From contig NZ_CP008852.1 in NCBI RefSeq assembly GCF_000725345.1, positions 2,509,693 to 2,573,692 on the forward strand: a stretch of 64,000 nt of DNA. The letters run 5' to 3'. The translations under genes and the position numbers were made by a program. Shown in pieces: positions 1 to 8,435 of the stretch. Position 1 is the first letter of the stretch; the number at the start of each line of letters is the position of its first letter. The notes under the pieces are model-generated. The model had not been told where the DNA came from, made no database searches, and saw only the letters and a list, made by a program, of their open reading frames with translations. The DNA comes from Pelosinus sp. UFO1 (GTDB lineage: Bacteria; Bacillota; Negativicutes; DSM-13327).

Positions 1-576
1 TAAGGGACGCGTCTCATCCGCGTACACCCTATTAATCTTTCCTTCGGAAAAAGCCTGGCGAATTACACCTAAGGCCGTACCAAGGCCAGCAGTTGCTAAT
101 GATCCAGCATTACAATGGGTAAGTATTGAAACAGGTTCATTAAATAACTGAGCACCATATTGAGAAATTTTATAATTCATTTCACGATCTTCAGTAGCAA
201 TTGCAATAGCCTCTTGTTCTAACTTTAAAACAAGATCAGTAAGATCGCTTAACTTATCCGATTTATTAACAACTGACAACATTCTCTCTATAGCCCAAAA
301 TAAGTTTACAGCGGTAGGTCTTGTTTGCCTTAATTCTTCAGCTACTTCCTCAATACCAGCAAAAAAATCCTGACTGTTACAAAGTTCTTTTGCTCCTAGT
401 ACGAAGCCAAATGCCGCTGCTGCACCAATCGCTGGTGCTCCCCGTACTTCCAATCGCTTAATTGCTTCTGCTACCCTACGATAATTATGACATTCAATAT
501 ATTCTGCTGAATTAGGCAGCAGGGTCTGATTTAGTAAAAGCAAAGATTTATTCTTCCATTCCATTGTCTGTAACAA
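1..576 (-). CDS. mtnA: S-methyl-5-thioribose-1-phosphate isomerase, 3' end cut by window
   Basis: The first 192 residues are visible; the rest lies beyond the left edge. MtnA interconverts methylthioribose-1-phosphate and methylthioribulose-1-phosphate in the methionine salvage pathway. Family signatures are RGAPAIG (about residues 45-51), RPTAVNL (86-92) and the catalytic-Cys segment THCNAGS with Cys155; the catalytic Asp would lie outside the window. I chose TTG at 576 because an AAAGGAT Shine-Dalgarno sits about 9 nt upstream; the alternative ATG at 564 is about 21 nt away. The Shine-Dalgarno overlaps the stop of the upstream phosphorylase gene, so the two are probably translationally coupled. 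Confidence 0.9.
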   Translation of the reverse strand, partial: MLQTMEWKNKSLLLLNQTLLPNSAEYIECHNYRRVAEAIKRLEVRGAPAIGAAAAFGFVLGAKELCNSQDFFAGIEEVAEELRQTRPTAVNLFWAIERMLSVVNKSDKLSDLTDLVLKLEQEAIAIATEDREMNYKISQYGAQLFNEPVSILTHCNAGSLATAGLGTALGVIRQAFSEGKINRVYADETRPL

Positions 577-589
577 ATTACCACATCCT

Positions 590-1384
590 TTATAGTTTAA
601 AGCCGCCGTATTCGGCTAATGCCTGCTGACAACTACAATCTAAGGTAGTATCGATTAAAAGGATTGTATTCATAAGTAACTTCTTAAGCTTTTCTGTATT
701 TTCATTCATAATTTCAATAACTTCACCGTAAGTTATGGGCTTTGGCGAAATACCTGCCGCATAATTCGTAACCATAGCAATCGTAGAATAACACATTTCG
801 GCCTCACGAGCCAATATAACTTCCGGTACATTTGTCATACCTACCAAGTGCCCCCCCATTTGAGCATACATGGCAATCTCAGCTGGAGTCTCGAAACGAG
901 GTCCTTCTGTACAAACATAAGTCCCAGAAGAATGGATAACAATGCCGATCTTTTGCGAGACTGACAACAAGGTTTCCCGCAAAGTTAAACAATAGGGACT
1001 TGTTAAATCAACATGGACAACTCCTTTGTCGCCACCTTCATAAAAAGTACTCTTTCTAGTTTTAGTAAAATCAATAAACTGATCAATTAAAACGAAATCT
1101 CCCAACTTCATTGCAGTGTTTAATGAACCAACTGCAGCTGTAGCCAAAATTTTCTTTACTCCAATTTTTTTCATAGCCCAAATATTTGCTTGGTAATTAA
1201 TTAAGTGAGGTGCAATGGAATGCTTACTACCATGTCGTGGAATAAAAGCAATACTCCTCCCGGCAAAATCTCCAACCTTGTAAGAAACTAAACCATAAGG
1301 AGTTTTGATTTCATCTTGACGTACATTTTCCAAAATAGTAGGATCGTATACTCCTGTTCCACCAATAATTGCGATATTTATCAT
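590..1384 (-). CDS. MTA phosphorylase family enzyme, probable 6-oxopurine nucleoside phosphorylase
   Basis: 264 aa, a PNP/MTAP family 2 phosphorylase. Phosphate-binding features are GGTGVYD (8-14), RHG (50-52) and ATAAVGSL (81-88); MTNVPE (183-188) is the family motif. Classical methylthioadenosine phosphorylases have Asp residues (T-D-Y-D) that bind the 6-amino group. Here the segment is TNYAAG (206-211), with Asn207 and no second Asp, the pattern of family members that prefer 6-oxopurines such as hypoxanthine or guanine nucleosides. The gene lies just upstream of mtnA (13-nt gap), so a role in methylthio-nucleoside salvage, perhaps via methylthioinosine, is attractive but inferred. Substrate is less certain than family. 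Confidence 0.85.
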   Translation of the reverse strand: MINIAIIGGTGVYDPTILENVRQDEIKTPYGLVSYKVGDFAGRSIAFIPRHGSKHSIAPHLINYQANIWAMKKIGVKKILATAAVGSLNTAMKLGDFVLIDQFIDFTKTRKSTFYEGGDKGVVHVDLTSPYCLTLRETLLSVSQKIGIVIHSSGTYVCTEGPRFETPAEIAMYAQMGGHLVGMTNVPEVILAREAEMCYSTIAMVTNYAAGISPKPITYGEVIEIMNENTEKLKKLLMNTILLIDTTLDCSCQQALAEYGGFKL

Positions 1385-1447
1385 TTTTTGTCACCTACCT
1401 ACCTTTTTGTACTGTTAACTAGATATTTTCTATTATAAACTAGTGAA

Positions 1448-2089
1448 CTATTTAATGCCACAAATCGGTAATAAATCAGACATATTCCCCAGTATGTAGT
1501 CTGGTTCTTCAACTAAAATTGTTTCCCAAGCAACTCGCGACCACCGCACAGCAGCCGTTTTCACATTAGCTTGTCTAGCACTTATCAAATCAAAAGAGCT
1601 ATCACCTACCATCAAGCATTCCTCTGGTTCAACTTGCAATTTGGATAGCGCTGCGAGGACAGGTTCTGGATGAGGTTTATGATTCTGACACTGATCTGCA
1701 CCAATAATAACTGAGAAATAATGATCGAGATTAAACAATTTTAAGCCGCGTAAGGCTGTACTTTCTGTCTTCGATGTAACAATAGCCATAACAATCCCCG
1801 CCTCATATAACGATTGTAGTGCCTCTACTACTCCATTAAAAGTGGTAATCATTTGATCATGATTCTTTAAACTATATTCCCTATAAGTCTTAATCAATTC
1901 TTCCACTTGATCCGGACCTAAATATTCCATTGCAGTGCGTAGTGTTTTACCAAAAAACTCATAAATCTCACTATCAGCAAGTTCCCTATTATAATGTTTT
2001 CGAAAAGTATGCTTAAAAGAGCTAATAATTAAATCGGATGTGTCAAGAACAGTTCCATCTAAATCAAATAACACTGCTTTATATAACAA
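1448..2089 (-). CDS. ppaX: HAD-family phosphatase, PpaX-like pyrophosphatase
   Basis: 213 aa. HAD motif I is DLDGTVLDT near the N-terminus (nucleophile and acid/base Asp), motif II is the TSK near residue 105, and motifs III/IV are K(P)HP and GDSSFDLISA. The helical cap, the HKPHPEPVLAAL segment and the C-terminal PDYILGNMSDLL match PpaX, which hydrolyses pyrophosphate released by HPr(Ser) phosphorylation, and also resemble phosphoglycolate phosphatase. hprK is not visible here, so the substrate is inferred from overall similarity. It lies 63 nt upstream of the phosphorylase gene and could be co-transcribed with it. Confidence 0.75.
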   Translation of the reverse strand: MLYKAVLFDLDGTVLDTSDLIISSFKHTFRKHYNRELADSEIYEFFGKTLRTAMEYLGPDQVEELIKTYREYSLKNHDQMITTFNGVVEALQSLYEAGIVMAIVTSKTESTALRGLKLFNLDHYFSVIIGADQCQNHKPHPEPVLAALSKLQVEPEECLMVGDSSFDLISARQANVKTAAVRWSRVAWETILVEEPDYILGNMSDLLPICGIK

Positions 2090-2120
2090 AAGTAGCCCCC
2101 CATTATGCTATATTATAACC

Positions 2121-2150
2121 TAAAAGAAAAAGAGGCTCAAAGCCCCTTTT
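2121..2150 (-). terminator. Intrinsic terminator after the TIGR04086-like gene
   Basis: A hairpin at 2128-2150 (AAAAGGGGC / GCCTCTTTT on the minus strand, one G-U pair, 5-nt loop) is followed by a T-rich run. It lies 29 nt downstream of the membrane-protein stop and separates that gene from ppaX. Confidence 0.8.
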
Positions 2151-2178
2151 ACATGTTTCTTCTAGTTTTATAGAAACA

Positions 2179-2592
2179 TTACAAGTTTACTCCTACTATA
2201 CCACCCAAAATTCCAACTGCAATCCCGGCCATAACCTTATTTGCTAAAACAAATGGTGAAATAGATTCTTGACTCATTTCCATACCGATACCTACAGAAA
2301 TTAAAACATAGATGAATCCAATCATAATGCCGATAACCATTCCCCTAGATGAAGCTTTTTGTGTGGCATACACACTACCAATAAAAATACTAACCATAGT
2401 TACCCCAACCATAACATACTGCATATAATTATCAATATATGTATTCTCGGTCACTAAACTGACGAGAGACAGAAAAAGAGTACAGACCAGTGAAGTTATT
2501 ATACTAACAAAAACTCCCTTAACTATCAATGAAGCCATTCCTGGTCCCTGGGGTGTGGTATTGAATCGTGTCCGCCTAACATATTTAGACAC
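2179..2592 (-). CDS. Small four-helix membrane protein, TIGR04086-like
   Basis: 137 aa. A short basic N-terminus (about 20 residues) is followed by four predicted membrane segments, roughly residues 21-45, 57-75, 82-102 and 115-137, with glycines in the last two. The size and layout match the TIGR04086 family of Firmicute membrane proteins of unknown function. The gene has its own terminator and so seems to be monocistronic. No catalytic motif is visible, and I assign no function. Confidence 0.7.
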   Translation of the reverse strand: MSKYVRRTRFNTTPQGPGMASLIVKGVFVSIITSLVCTLFLSLVSLVTENTYIDNYMQYVMVGVTMVSIFIGSVYATQKASSRGMVIGIMIGFIYVLISVGIGMEMSQESISPFVLANKVMAGIAVGILGGIVGVNL

Positions 2593-2706
2593 AGGACTAT
2601 TCCCTCCCTAAAATAGGTATTCCTAGAATTGCTATTGTAATTTTATGCAGTGTAGGATTAATTATGCCTATATTATAGAATTTATAATATATTCAAATAA
2701 AAATTA

Positions 2707-3462
2707 TTATAAATTCCAACTTTTTAATATATCCATAATGCCATAATTAGTTAGGTCAAAATGAATTGGTGTAATCGAAATTTTTGACATGTTCACAGCA
2801 ACAATATCACTATCCGGATCATTTTCATTTTCGACAATGTTACCACCCATCCAATAGTAGGTGCGCCCTCTAGGGTCACGTCTAGGTTCAAAAATATTTG
2901 CATACTCCCTTACACCCAATTTAGTGACTGCTACGCCATCAATTTGTTCTGTTGGGAGTGCAGGTACATTAACATTCAATAAAGTATTTGGTGGTAATGA
3001 GCGTCGAGCTATATTCTGTATTAATTTGCTCGTATATTCAGCCGCTGGTGTAAAGTCATAAGATTCCCAAGAATCAAGTGAGACTGCCACTGATGGTACG
3101 CCATGCAAAGCACCTTCTATTGCAGCACTCACTGTTCCAGAATATAATACATCTGTGCCGAGATTAGGACCATGATTAATTCCCGATATTACAAAATCTT
3201 GTTTTTCACTAATTAAAGTTTCTAAAGCAATCTTTACACAATCGGCAGGAGTACCACCTATACGCCAGCCACAAAGGGAAGAACCTTCAGAACAATATTT
3301 ATCTACCCGTATAGGGCTATGTACAGTAATCGCTTGGCTAGTAGCACTACGTTCACTATCTGGTGCCACTACTACGACTTCGGCTATCTTAGAAAGTTCT
3401 TTCCAAAGAGCTTGAATACCAGCTGCATCAATTCCATCATCGTTTGTTAATAAAATACGCAA
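2707..3462 (-). CDS. surE: 5'-nucleotidase SurE
   Basis: 251 aa. SurE removes phosphate from nucleoside 5'- and 3'-monophosphates using a divalent metal. The N-terminal metal site RILLTNDDG is intact, followed by APDSERSATSQAIT, GTPADCVKIA, SGINHGPNLGTDVLYSGTV and the NVNVP motif. The frame opens back to 3531, but that would overlap queE by 50 nt. The TTG at 3462, directly before RILLTNDDG, has a GGGGGGATAGG Shine-Dalgarno and gives the usual SurE N-terminus and length. It follows queE with a 19-nt gap and is probably co-transcribed with queD-queE. Confidence 0.92.
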   Translation of the reverse strand: MRILLTNDDGIDAAGIQALWKELSKIAEVVVVAPDSERSATSQAITVHSPIRVDKYCSEGSSLCGWRIGGTPADCVKIALETLISEKQDFVISGINHGPNLGTDVLYSGTVSAAIEGALHGVPSVAVSLDSWESYDFTPAAEYTSKLIQNIARRSLPPNTLLNVNVPALPTEQIDGVAVTKLGVREYANIFEPRRDPRGRTYYWMGGNIVENENDPDSDIVAVNMSKISITPIHFDLTNYGIMDILKSWNL

Positions 3463-3481
3463 ACCTATCCCCCCACATTCA

Positions 3482-4216
3482 TTATAGTTGCCCGATGAAT
3501 TTATGTGTTTGCGGAATAACCCGTACATCATTTAAGGAACTAAGGGCTTGTTCTTGGTATAACAATACTGTATCCGGTTTAACCCCTTCGCAATTGTTAA
3601 TAGGCGTCACCGGTTGTATTATTAATGGAATATTTTTATCAACGCTTGCTATCAAATTTACAGCCTTGAGAAACTCCGTTGTATTGGTACTACCTGTAAC
3701 TACTATTTTAACAAAAACATTTCGAGTAGCAGCTAAACGTAAGAATTCACTATGCTCTTGCCACATTTCTTGTCGAATTATACTAGGTAACTTTATGTCC
3801 ATACTAATGATATCAATATGTGGCAAAACAAGTTCCAATTCATTAGGTAATGTACCATTGCTTTCTAAATAAATACGCCCCTTTATTTGGGGGAGGATTT
3901 CAGCAAGAACCTTTGCTTGACATAAAGGTTCTCCACCGGTAAAACTAACAGAATGGTGAGGTATTACTAACAAGCTATTAATATAGTTTGACAACTCTAT
4001 CACTGAAATTGGATTTACAATTGTCTGAAAATCGCGCCTGCCAGCCGTCTTTTCTATCTGAGCCGCGTTCACCATAGTTCTTGAGGAAGGTGTATCGCAA
4101 AATTCACACTCTAGATTACAACCTGCTAAACGCACAAATACTTGTCGATAGCCAACAAATTGTCCTTCCCCTTGAATCGAAGAAAATATTTCCACTACGT
4201 TTACGTTTTGAGACAC
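3482..4216 (-). CDS. queE: 7-carboxy-7-deazaguanine synthase
   Basis: About 244 aa, a radical SAM enzyme converting 6-carboxytetrahydropterin to 7-carboxy-7-deazaguanine in queuosine/preQ0 biosynthesis. The substrate-side [10 protein letters not shown], the cluster motif [10 protein letters not shown] (C-x3-C-x2-C) and SFTGGEPL are all present. I start at GTG 4216, which has an AGGAGG Shine-Dalgarno 7 nt upstream. The longer frame to ATG 4264 would run 46 nt into queD. Only 2 nt separate it from the queD stop, so the two are coupled. queC and queF are not in the window. Confidence 0.9.
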   Translation of the reverse strand: MSQNVNVVEIFSSIQGEGQFVGYRQVFVRLAGCNLECEFCDTPSSRTMVNAAQIEKTAGRRDFQTIVNPISVIELSNYINSLLVIPHHSVSFTGGEPLCQAKVLAEILPQIKGRIYLESNGTLPNELELVLPHIDIISMDIKLPSIIRQEMWQEHSEFLRLAATRNVFVKIVVTGSTNTTEFLKAVNLIASVDKNIPLIIQPVTPINNCEGVKPDTVLLYQEQALSSLNDVRVIPQTHKFIGQL

Positions 4217-4218
4217 AA

Positions 4219-4596
4219 CTAAGCCTCCTGGGTATAAGCCGCTGCTGAATTCGGCGATTCCCATACTCTAACGGAACGTAATTTTACATCCGGATTAAAA
4301 ACTGCTGTTTCAGCCAGCTTTTCATATATGTATTGGGCAAGGTTTTCTGCCGTAGGGTTTATTTTGCAAAATGGCTCAATTTCATTAAGATAATAATGAT
4401 CTAAATTTAGCATAATATCATTTACTGCTGCCTTTAAATCACCAAAGTCGATTAACATTCCTAATTCATCTAGTTTACTACCATAAATATTTACTTCTAC
4501 CTTCCAATTATGACCATGTATGCGGCTGCACTTTCCTGGATAATTTCTAATACAATGAGCAGCTTCAAAATTAACTGCAATTGTTAATTCAAACAT
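4219..4596 (-). CDS. queD: 6-carboxy-5,6,7,8-tetrahydropterin synthase
   Basis: 125 aa, PTPS/QueD fold. It makes 6-carboxytetrahydropterin from dihydroneopterin triphosphate, the step before QueE. The zinc-binding His residues are in AAHCI and HGHNW, the catalytic Cys lies between them ([10 protein letters not shown]), and [12 protein letters not shown] is the conserved central helix. The length is normal. The Shine-Dalgarno is AAGGAGG, 9-10 nt before the ATG. It is the first gene of queD-queE-surE. I looked for a preQ1 riboswitch in the AT-rich leader and saw none. Confidence 0.92.
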   Translation of the reverse strand: MFELTIAVNFEAAHCIRNYPGKCSRIHGHNWKVEVNIYGSKLDELGMLIDFGDLKAAVNDIMLNLDHYYLNEIEPFCKINPTAENLAQYIYEKLAETAVFNPDVKLRSVRVWESPNSAAAYTQEA

Positions 4597-4734
4597 TACG
4601 TTATCCTCCTTGTTTTTACAATAATTAATAATACTACATAGATTTAATATTATAAGAAAAACTAAAAATTATTATGATTAATAAACTATTCAAAATTCTA
4701 GTCATCTTAATTAAAACTTTATATTCAGTATGTG

Positions 4735-4765
4735 TAAAAAAAGATGAGTATATTACTCATCTTTT
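4735..4765 (-). terminator. Intrinsic terminator of the GT2 gene, overlapping its stop codon
   Basis: A perfect 12-bp stem at 4739-4765 (arms AAAGATGAGTA / TACTCATCTTT, 3-nt loop) is followed on the minus strand by seven T. The distal arm includes the first two bases of the GT2 stop codon. Confidence 0.9.
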
Positions 4766-6047
4766 ATTTAACAGCTTGCTTGCCTAAAAAATCTTCTTTA
4801 GTGAATTCATTTTTTTGTGTTAGCAATACATCCTTATAACTAATGCTCCGTGTATGCTGAGTATGGCTCCACTCACGATCATTACGATGTATAAAACCTA
4901 AAATAGTAATAGGTATCCAACTATAAACAAAAAGTGGATAAAAAATCAAATACCACCAAGATTTCCCTTTAGCACCAATTTGCGCTAAGACAAGTACTGG
5001 AAATAAGTATTGACCAACACCTATCGCTGTCATAACTTCTACAGGCAATACTTTGTTTATAATATTAGTATAAAAGGGGAAGATGGTATATACATAGCTC
5101 ATTAAAACAAAACTAGTCGATAAGATTAAAAAATAGGGTTGAAACAAATGTAATACTCCATCTAATATTCTAATATCACGTTGTTTAATTCCCTCATATA
5201 GCATACTTGGAATATATCTACCAGCTATATCAAAATGTCCTTGCGCCCAGCGTTTACGTTGCCGCCAAGACTGTTCAAAGGTTAATGGCTTTTCATCATA
5301 TACAATGGCATCATGTGCCCAGGTGGTCGGAATTCCTTTAAGCAGTACCTTCATTGTAAATTCCATGTCTTCGGTAAGGCAGGTTGCTCCCCAACCAAAC
5401 TTACGCAGTACTTCAGTAGATATACACATACCAGTGCCACCAAGAACACTTGATAACCCAATATTATATTTCGCTAAATGCCAAATATGGTTGACTACCC
5501 AAAATGAAATAGCAAAGGTACCTGCAATCCAGGTATCATGAGGATTTTTAGAATCAAGATATCCCTGAATTACTTTTTCACCTTTACATAATCGATTGTT
5601 CATTTCTAACAGAAAATTTCGATCCACTAAATTATCCGCATCAAATATAACTACACCATCATAATTACGTTGCAATTTAAAAAGCTTTGCAAACATCCAC
5701 TCCATGGCATACCCTTTACCACGTTGTTCTAGGTTAAATCGTTCATAAACAATTGCACCTGATTTTCGAGCAATTTCTGCTGTATTATCTTTGCAATTAT
5801 CAGCAATAACAAAAATATCATATAGCTCACGAGGATATTTTAATACATGGAGATTTTCCACTAATTGCCCAATTACCTGTTCCTCATTATGTGCAGCGAC
5901 AATAACAGCAAAGCTGTTTTTAGGTGTCAAAATTTTGATTTCTTTTTTGCGCCATATACCAAAAAAAGCGATAATAAAATAATATAAAGTAAAAAATACT
6001 ATAATAAGTTGTAACGGGATCATAATATAGTCAGAAATATAATTCAT
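4764..6047 (-). CDS. Membrane-bound processive family 2 glycosyltransferase
   Basis: 427 aa. An N-terminal membrane segment (about 8-30) precedes a cytosolic GT2 domain, and three or more membrane segments follow (about 300-390). Catalytic motifs are complete: AAHNEEQVIG, DNCKDNT, the DxD-type FDADN, LTEDMEF (acceptor base in the ED) and QRKRWAQGH, equivalent to the Q-x-x-R-W of BcsA/IcaA-type synthases. It probably builds a cell-surface polysaccharide from UDP-sugars and extrudes it. The sugar cannot be read from the sequence. The gene stands alone with its own terminator and an operator-like dyad upstream (6075-6099). Confidence 0.85.
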   Translation of the reverse strand: MNYISDYIMIPLQLIIVFFTLYYFIIAFFGIWRKKEIKILTPKNSFAVIVAAHNEEQVIGQLVENLHVLKYPRELYDIFVIADNCKDNTAEIARKSGAIVYERFNLEQRGKGYAMEWMFAKLFKLQRNYDGVVIFDADNLVDRNFLLEMNNRLCKGEKVIQGYLDSKNPHDTWIAGTFAISFWVVNHIWHLAKYNIGLSSVLGGTGMCISTEVLRKFGWGATCLTEDMEFTMKVLLKGIPTTWAHDAIVYDEKPLTFEQSWRQRKRWAQGHFDIAGRYIPSMLYEGIKQRDIRILDGVLHLFQPYFLILSTSFVLMSYVYTIFPFYTNIINKVLPVEVMTAIGVGQYLFPVLVLAQIGAKGKSWWYLIFYPLFVYSWIPITILGFIHRNDREWSHTQHTRSISYKDVLLTQKNEFTKEDFLGKQAVK

Positions 6048-6074
6048 GGATTTTTCTCCTTTAAAGCCTGTTTT

Positions 6075-6099
6075 TTAAAGTATATCTAGTATACTTTAA
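6075..6099. promoter_or_regulatory. Perfect 10-bp inverted repeat upstream of the GT2 gene
   Basis: Arms TTAAAGTATA and TATACTTTAA (perfect 10-bp match) are separated by 5 nt, 28-52 bp before the GT2 ATG. Each arm contains TATACT, a possible -10 element, so a bound protein would probably block or position RNA polymerase. The low GC content argues against a terminator. Confidence 0.5.
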
Positions 6100-6184
6100 C
6101 TTAAAACACACATAACATTCTAATTCTAATTCCAATAGATTGTCAAGATAAGAATCTTTTCTTATAACATTATAGTTCCTAAAA

Positions 6185-6228
6185 TCACAAAAAAATAAGC
6201 ATCCAATAATGCGGATACAATTATTTTT
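6185..6228 (-). terminator. Probable intrinsic terminator after pssA
   Basis: A two-part stem at 6191-6228 pairs AAAAATAA with TTATTTTT and ATCC with GGAT across a small internal loop. A T-run follows on the minus strand. It lies 13 nt past the pssA stop. Confidence 0.6.
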
Positions 6229-6240
6229 TCAATAATAGGA

Positions 6241-6918
6241 TTACGTAACAGATTTAGAATCGAATAACCCAAAAACAGTATTCAGAATCCCAAATAAAGC
6301 ATATGCAAAAAATGGTGAAAATAGGATTGCATCTTTTGTGATAAAAAGAATATAGCCCGATATAAAAATCGTTATTATAGCTGGAATAATTCTAATTTTT
6401 TCACCTTTGCCTTTAAAGTCAGGATATTTTATCGTACTAACCATCAAGTAAGCAAAGATAGTAACTATTATTGGAAATATCCATCCCTCAGGTTTAATCC
6501 CAAGCATAATAAATGTAGCTACTACACAACCAGCTGCTGGAATTGGTAATCCCATAAAATATCCTTTGACCGTGCCTGCATTAACATTAAAACGTGCTAA
6601 ACGTAATGCACCACAAGTTGCAAAAAACGCAGCAACAATATATCCAATAATACCAAAATCTTTTAATAAAAAGGCATATGCTAAAATTGCAGGCGCTACA
6701 CCAAATGATACTAAATCACACAAAGAATCTAACTCTTTGCCAAACTCACTACTCACCTTTAAATATCTAGCTACTCTACCATCTAATCCATCGCTAATCA
6801 TTGCTGCCACGACAAATAATGCTGCTCGATAGAACTCACCATTAAAGGTAGAAATAATTGCACATACACCTAAGACCAAATTTAAAGCTGTCAAAGCATT
6901 TGGAATTATGCTTCTCAT
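6241..6918 (-). CDS. pssA: CDP-diacylglycerol-serine O-phosphatidyltransferase
   Basis: 225 aa integral membrane enzyme that makes phosphatidylserine from CDP-diacylglycerol and serine. The CDP-alcohol phosphatidyltransferase signature D-G-x2-D-G-x-x-A-R-x8-G-x3-D-x3-D is complete at about residues 43-68 (DGLDGRVAR then GKELDSLCD). Seven to eight hydrophobic helices make up the rest. Its ATG overlaps the psd stop by 4 nt (ATGA), so the two consecutive enzymes of phosphatidylethanolamine synthesis are translationally coupled. Confidence 0.92.
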   Translation of the reverse strand: MRSIIPNALTALNLVLGVCAIISTFNGEFYRAALFVVAAMISDGLDGRVARYLKVSSEFGKELDSLCDLVSFGVAPAILAYAFLLKDFGIIGYIVAAFFATCGALRLARFNVNAGTVKGYFMGLPIPAAGCVVATFIMLGIKPEGWIFPIIVTIFAYLMVSTIKYPDFKGKGEKIRIIPAIITIFISGYILFITKDAILFSPFFAYALFGILNTVFGLFDSKSVT

Positions 6919-7553
6919 TGTAACAACCTCCCTATAACTGTCTCGCCACCCTTAACTCTGTCACCTTTTTTTACAAGGATTTCTACTGTTTTAGGTACAA
7001 TCACTTCTGTACATGATGCAAATTTTATCAAACCATATCGCTCACCCAGCTGCAAAATACTCCCAAGCGTAACCCAAGAAACAATACGCCTAGCTAAAAT
7101 ACCAGCTATCTGTGTTACTAATACTTTCATATTATCATTTTCTATTCCTATAGAGTGACGTTCATTTTCACACCCTACAGATTCCTTATAGGCAGGTCGA
7201 AACCGTCCACAAGTGTATTGCTGAAATTTTATTTCACCGGCAATAGGACTGCGATTTACGTGTACATCAAAAACCGATAAAAATATGGTCACCTTAAGGC
7301 CTACTTGATTTAAGAATTGGTCATCGTAAACTTCACAAACACTCATTACCTTACCATCTGCAGGTGATAAAACTAGACTATTATCATAAGGAATCTTCCT
7401 CTTAGGATTACGAAAAAAGAAAGTAATAAATCCCATTAAAACAGCAGGGATAATACTCCAATATGGATCGACAGTTACATAAATTACTACCGTAATAATA
7501 GCAAGAACAACAATGTATATGTAACCCTCTTTAACTATAGGCGCTTTAACCAT
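6915..7553 (-). CDS. psd: Phosphatidylserine decarboxylase proenzyme, short (PSD-A) type
   Basis: 212 aa. It decarboxylates phosphatidylserine to phosphatidylethanolamine using a pyruvoyl group formed by self-cleavage. Two N-terminal membrane segments (about 11-47) precede the soluble domain with SPADGKV (63-69), FLSVFDVHVNRSP (91-103) and GERYGLIKF (170-178). The processing site is normally Gly-Ser; here it is Ala179-Ser180 (FASCTE). The serine that becomes the pyruvoyl group is kept but the preceding residue differs. The rest looks intact, so I expect an active enzyme. Confidence 0.88.
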   Translation of the reverse strand: MVKAPIVKEGYIYIVVLAIITVVIYVTVDPYWSIIPAVLMGFITFFFRNPKRKIPYDNSLVLSPADGKVMSVCEVYDDQFLNQVGLKVTIFLSVFDVHVNRSPIAGEIKFQQYTCGRFRPAYKESVGCENERHSIGIENDNMKVLVTQIAGILARRIVSWVTLGSILQLGERYGLIKFASCTEVIVPKTVEILVKKGDRVKGGETVIGRLLQ

Positions 7554-7622
7554 TTATCCACCCCATCTTACTAACCATTTTTTTGTGCAAAACAACTGAG
7601 TTCACTTCATATTCTTTTTGCA

Positions 7623-8366
7623 TTATGTATCCTGCATTTTGTGCTTTTTACTAGCTACTACCTTCATAACAAAACGTGGTAAAGCCAGCATACGGATTGC
7701 ACGTTTAGGCTCTGACAATAATCGGAACAACCATTCTACATTAGCATGTTGCATCCAAACTGGTGCCCGACGTACAACTCCAGCCATTACATCAAATGTT
7801 CCACCTACTCCAATTGATACAGGAACATTTATTTGCTCTTTATATTCATTTAACCACTTTTCTTGTCTTGGTACACCTAAAGCAACTAATAATATATCTG
7901 GCTGACAAGCTCGAATGTCATTTATAATATCAGGTTCTTCTTTTTTAGTAAAGAAGCCATTACGTGTACCGACAATTTGTACACCTGGATAACGCTCTTG
8001 TGCTATCTGCTTCGCTTTTTCAGCGATACCAGGCGCTCCACCAAGCATATAAATCGTATATTTTTCTTTAGTAGCTTCAACTAACAAATTTTGTACTAAA
8101 TCGAATCCAGCCACACGTTCTGGCATGCTATCACCTTGGTAACGTGCCGCCCAAACCACCCCTGCACCATCAGGTACAACCAAATCTGCATGATTAATAA
8201 TATCCGCTAATTGTTTATCTTGATTAGCCATCATTATCATTTCTGCGTTAGGGGTGACAACTAGGTGGGACTTCTTTTGAAGAATAAATCCTTTAACTAC
8301 ATTTACTGCTTCTTTCATTGTCACAACATCAATCATCACATTTAAAACAGCTACTCTATTGCGCAC
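7623..8366 (-). CDS. tagA: WecG/TagA/CpsF family glycosyltransferase (GT26)
   Basis: 247 aa. GT26 enzymes transfer N-acetylmannosamine or a similar sugar onto undecaprenyl-diphosphate-linked GlcNAc, an early step of wall teichoic acid or related polymers. Signatures are TPNAEM (38-43), DLVVPDGAGVVW with the catalytic Asp, PERVAGFDL, and the C-terminal VGVGGTFDVMAG and RRAPVWMQ. The length is standard. Next to phospholipid genes and a class A PBP it fits cell-envelope synthesis. Whether the product is teichoic acid or another polymer cannot be decided here, so the symbol is provisional. Confidence 0.85.
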   Translation of the reverse strand: MRNRVAVLNVMIDVVTMKEAVNVVKGFILQKKSHLVVTPNAEMIMMANQDKQLADIINHADLVVPDGAGVVWAARYQGDSMPERVAGFDLVQNLLVEATKEKYTIYMLGGAPGIAEKAKQIAQERYPGVQIVGTRNGFFTKKEEPDIINDIRACQPDILLVALGVPRQEKWLNEYKEQINVPVSIGVGGTFDVMAGVVRRAPVWMQHANVEWLFRLLSEPKRAIRMLALPRFVMKVVASKKHKMQDT

Positions 8367-8435
8367 TATACATATAGTCTCCTTACTATTTTAAAAATCA
8401 AACTTTTAAATTATCTAATATATTGTATCACACTA

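Noticed and set aside
4597-4738. Possible preQ1 riboswitch upstream of queD
   Set aside because: The leader is almost purely AT-rich; I find neither the GC stem nor the C-rich segment of preQ1 aptamers.
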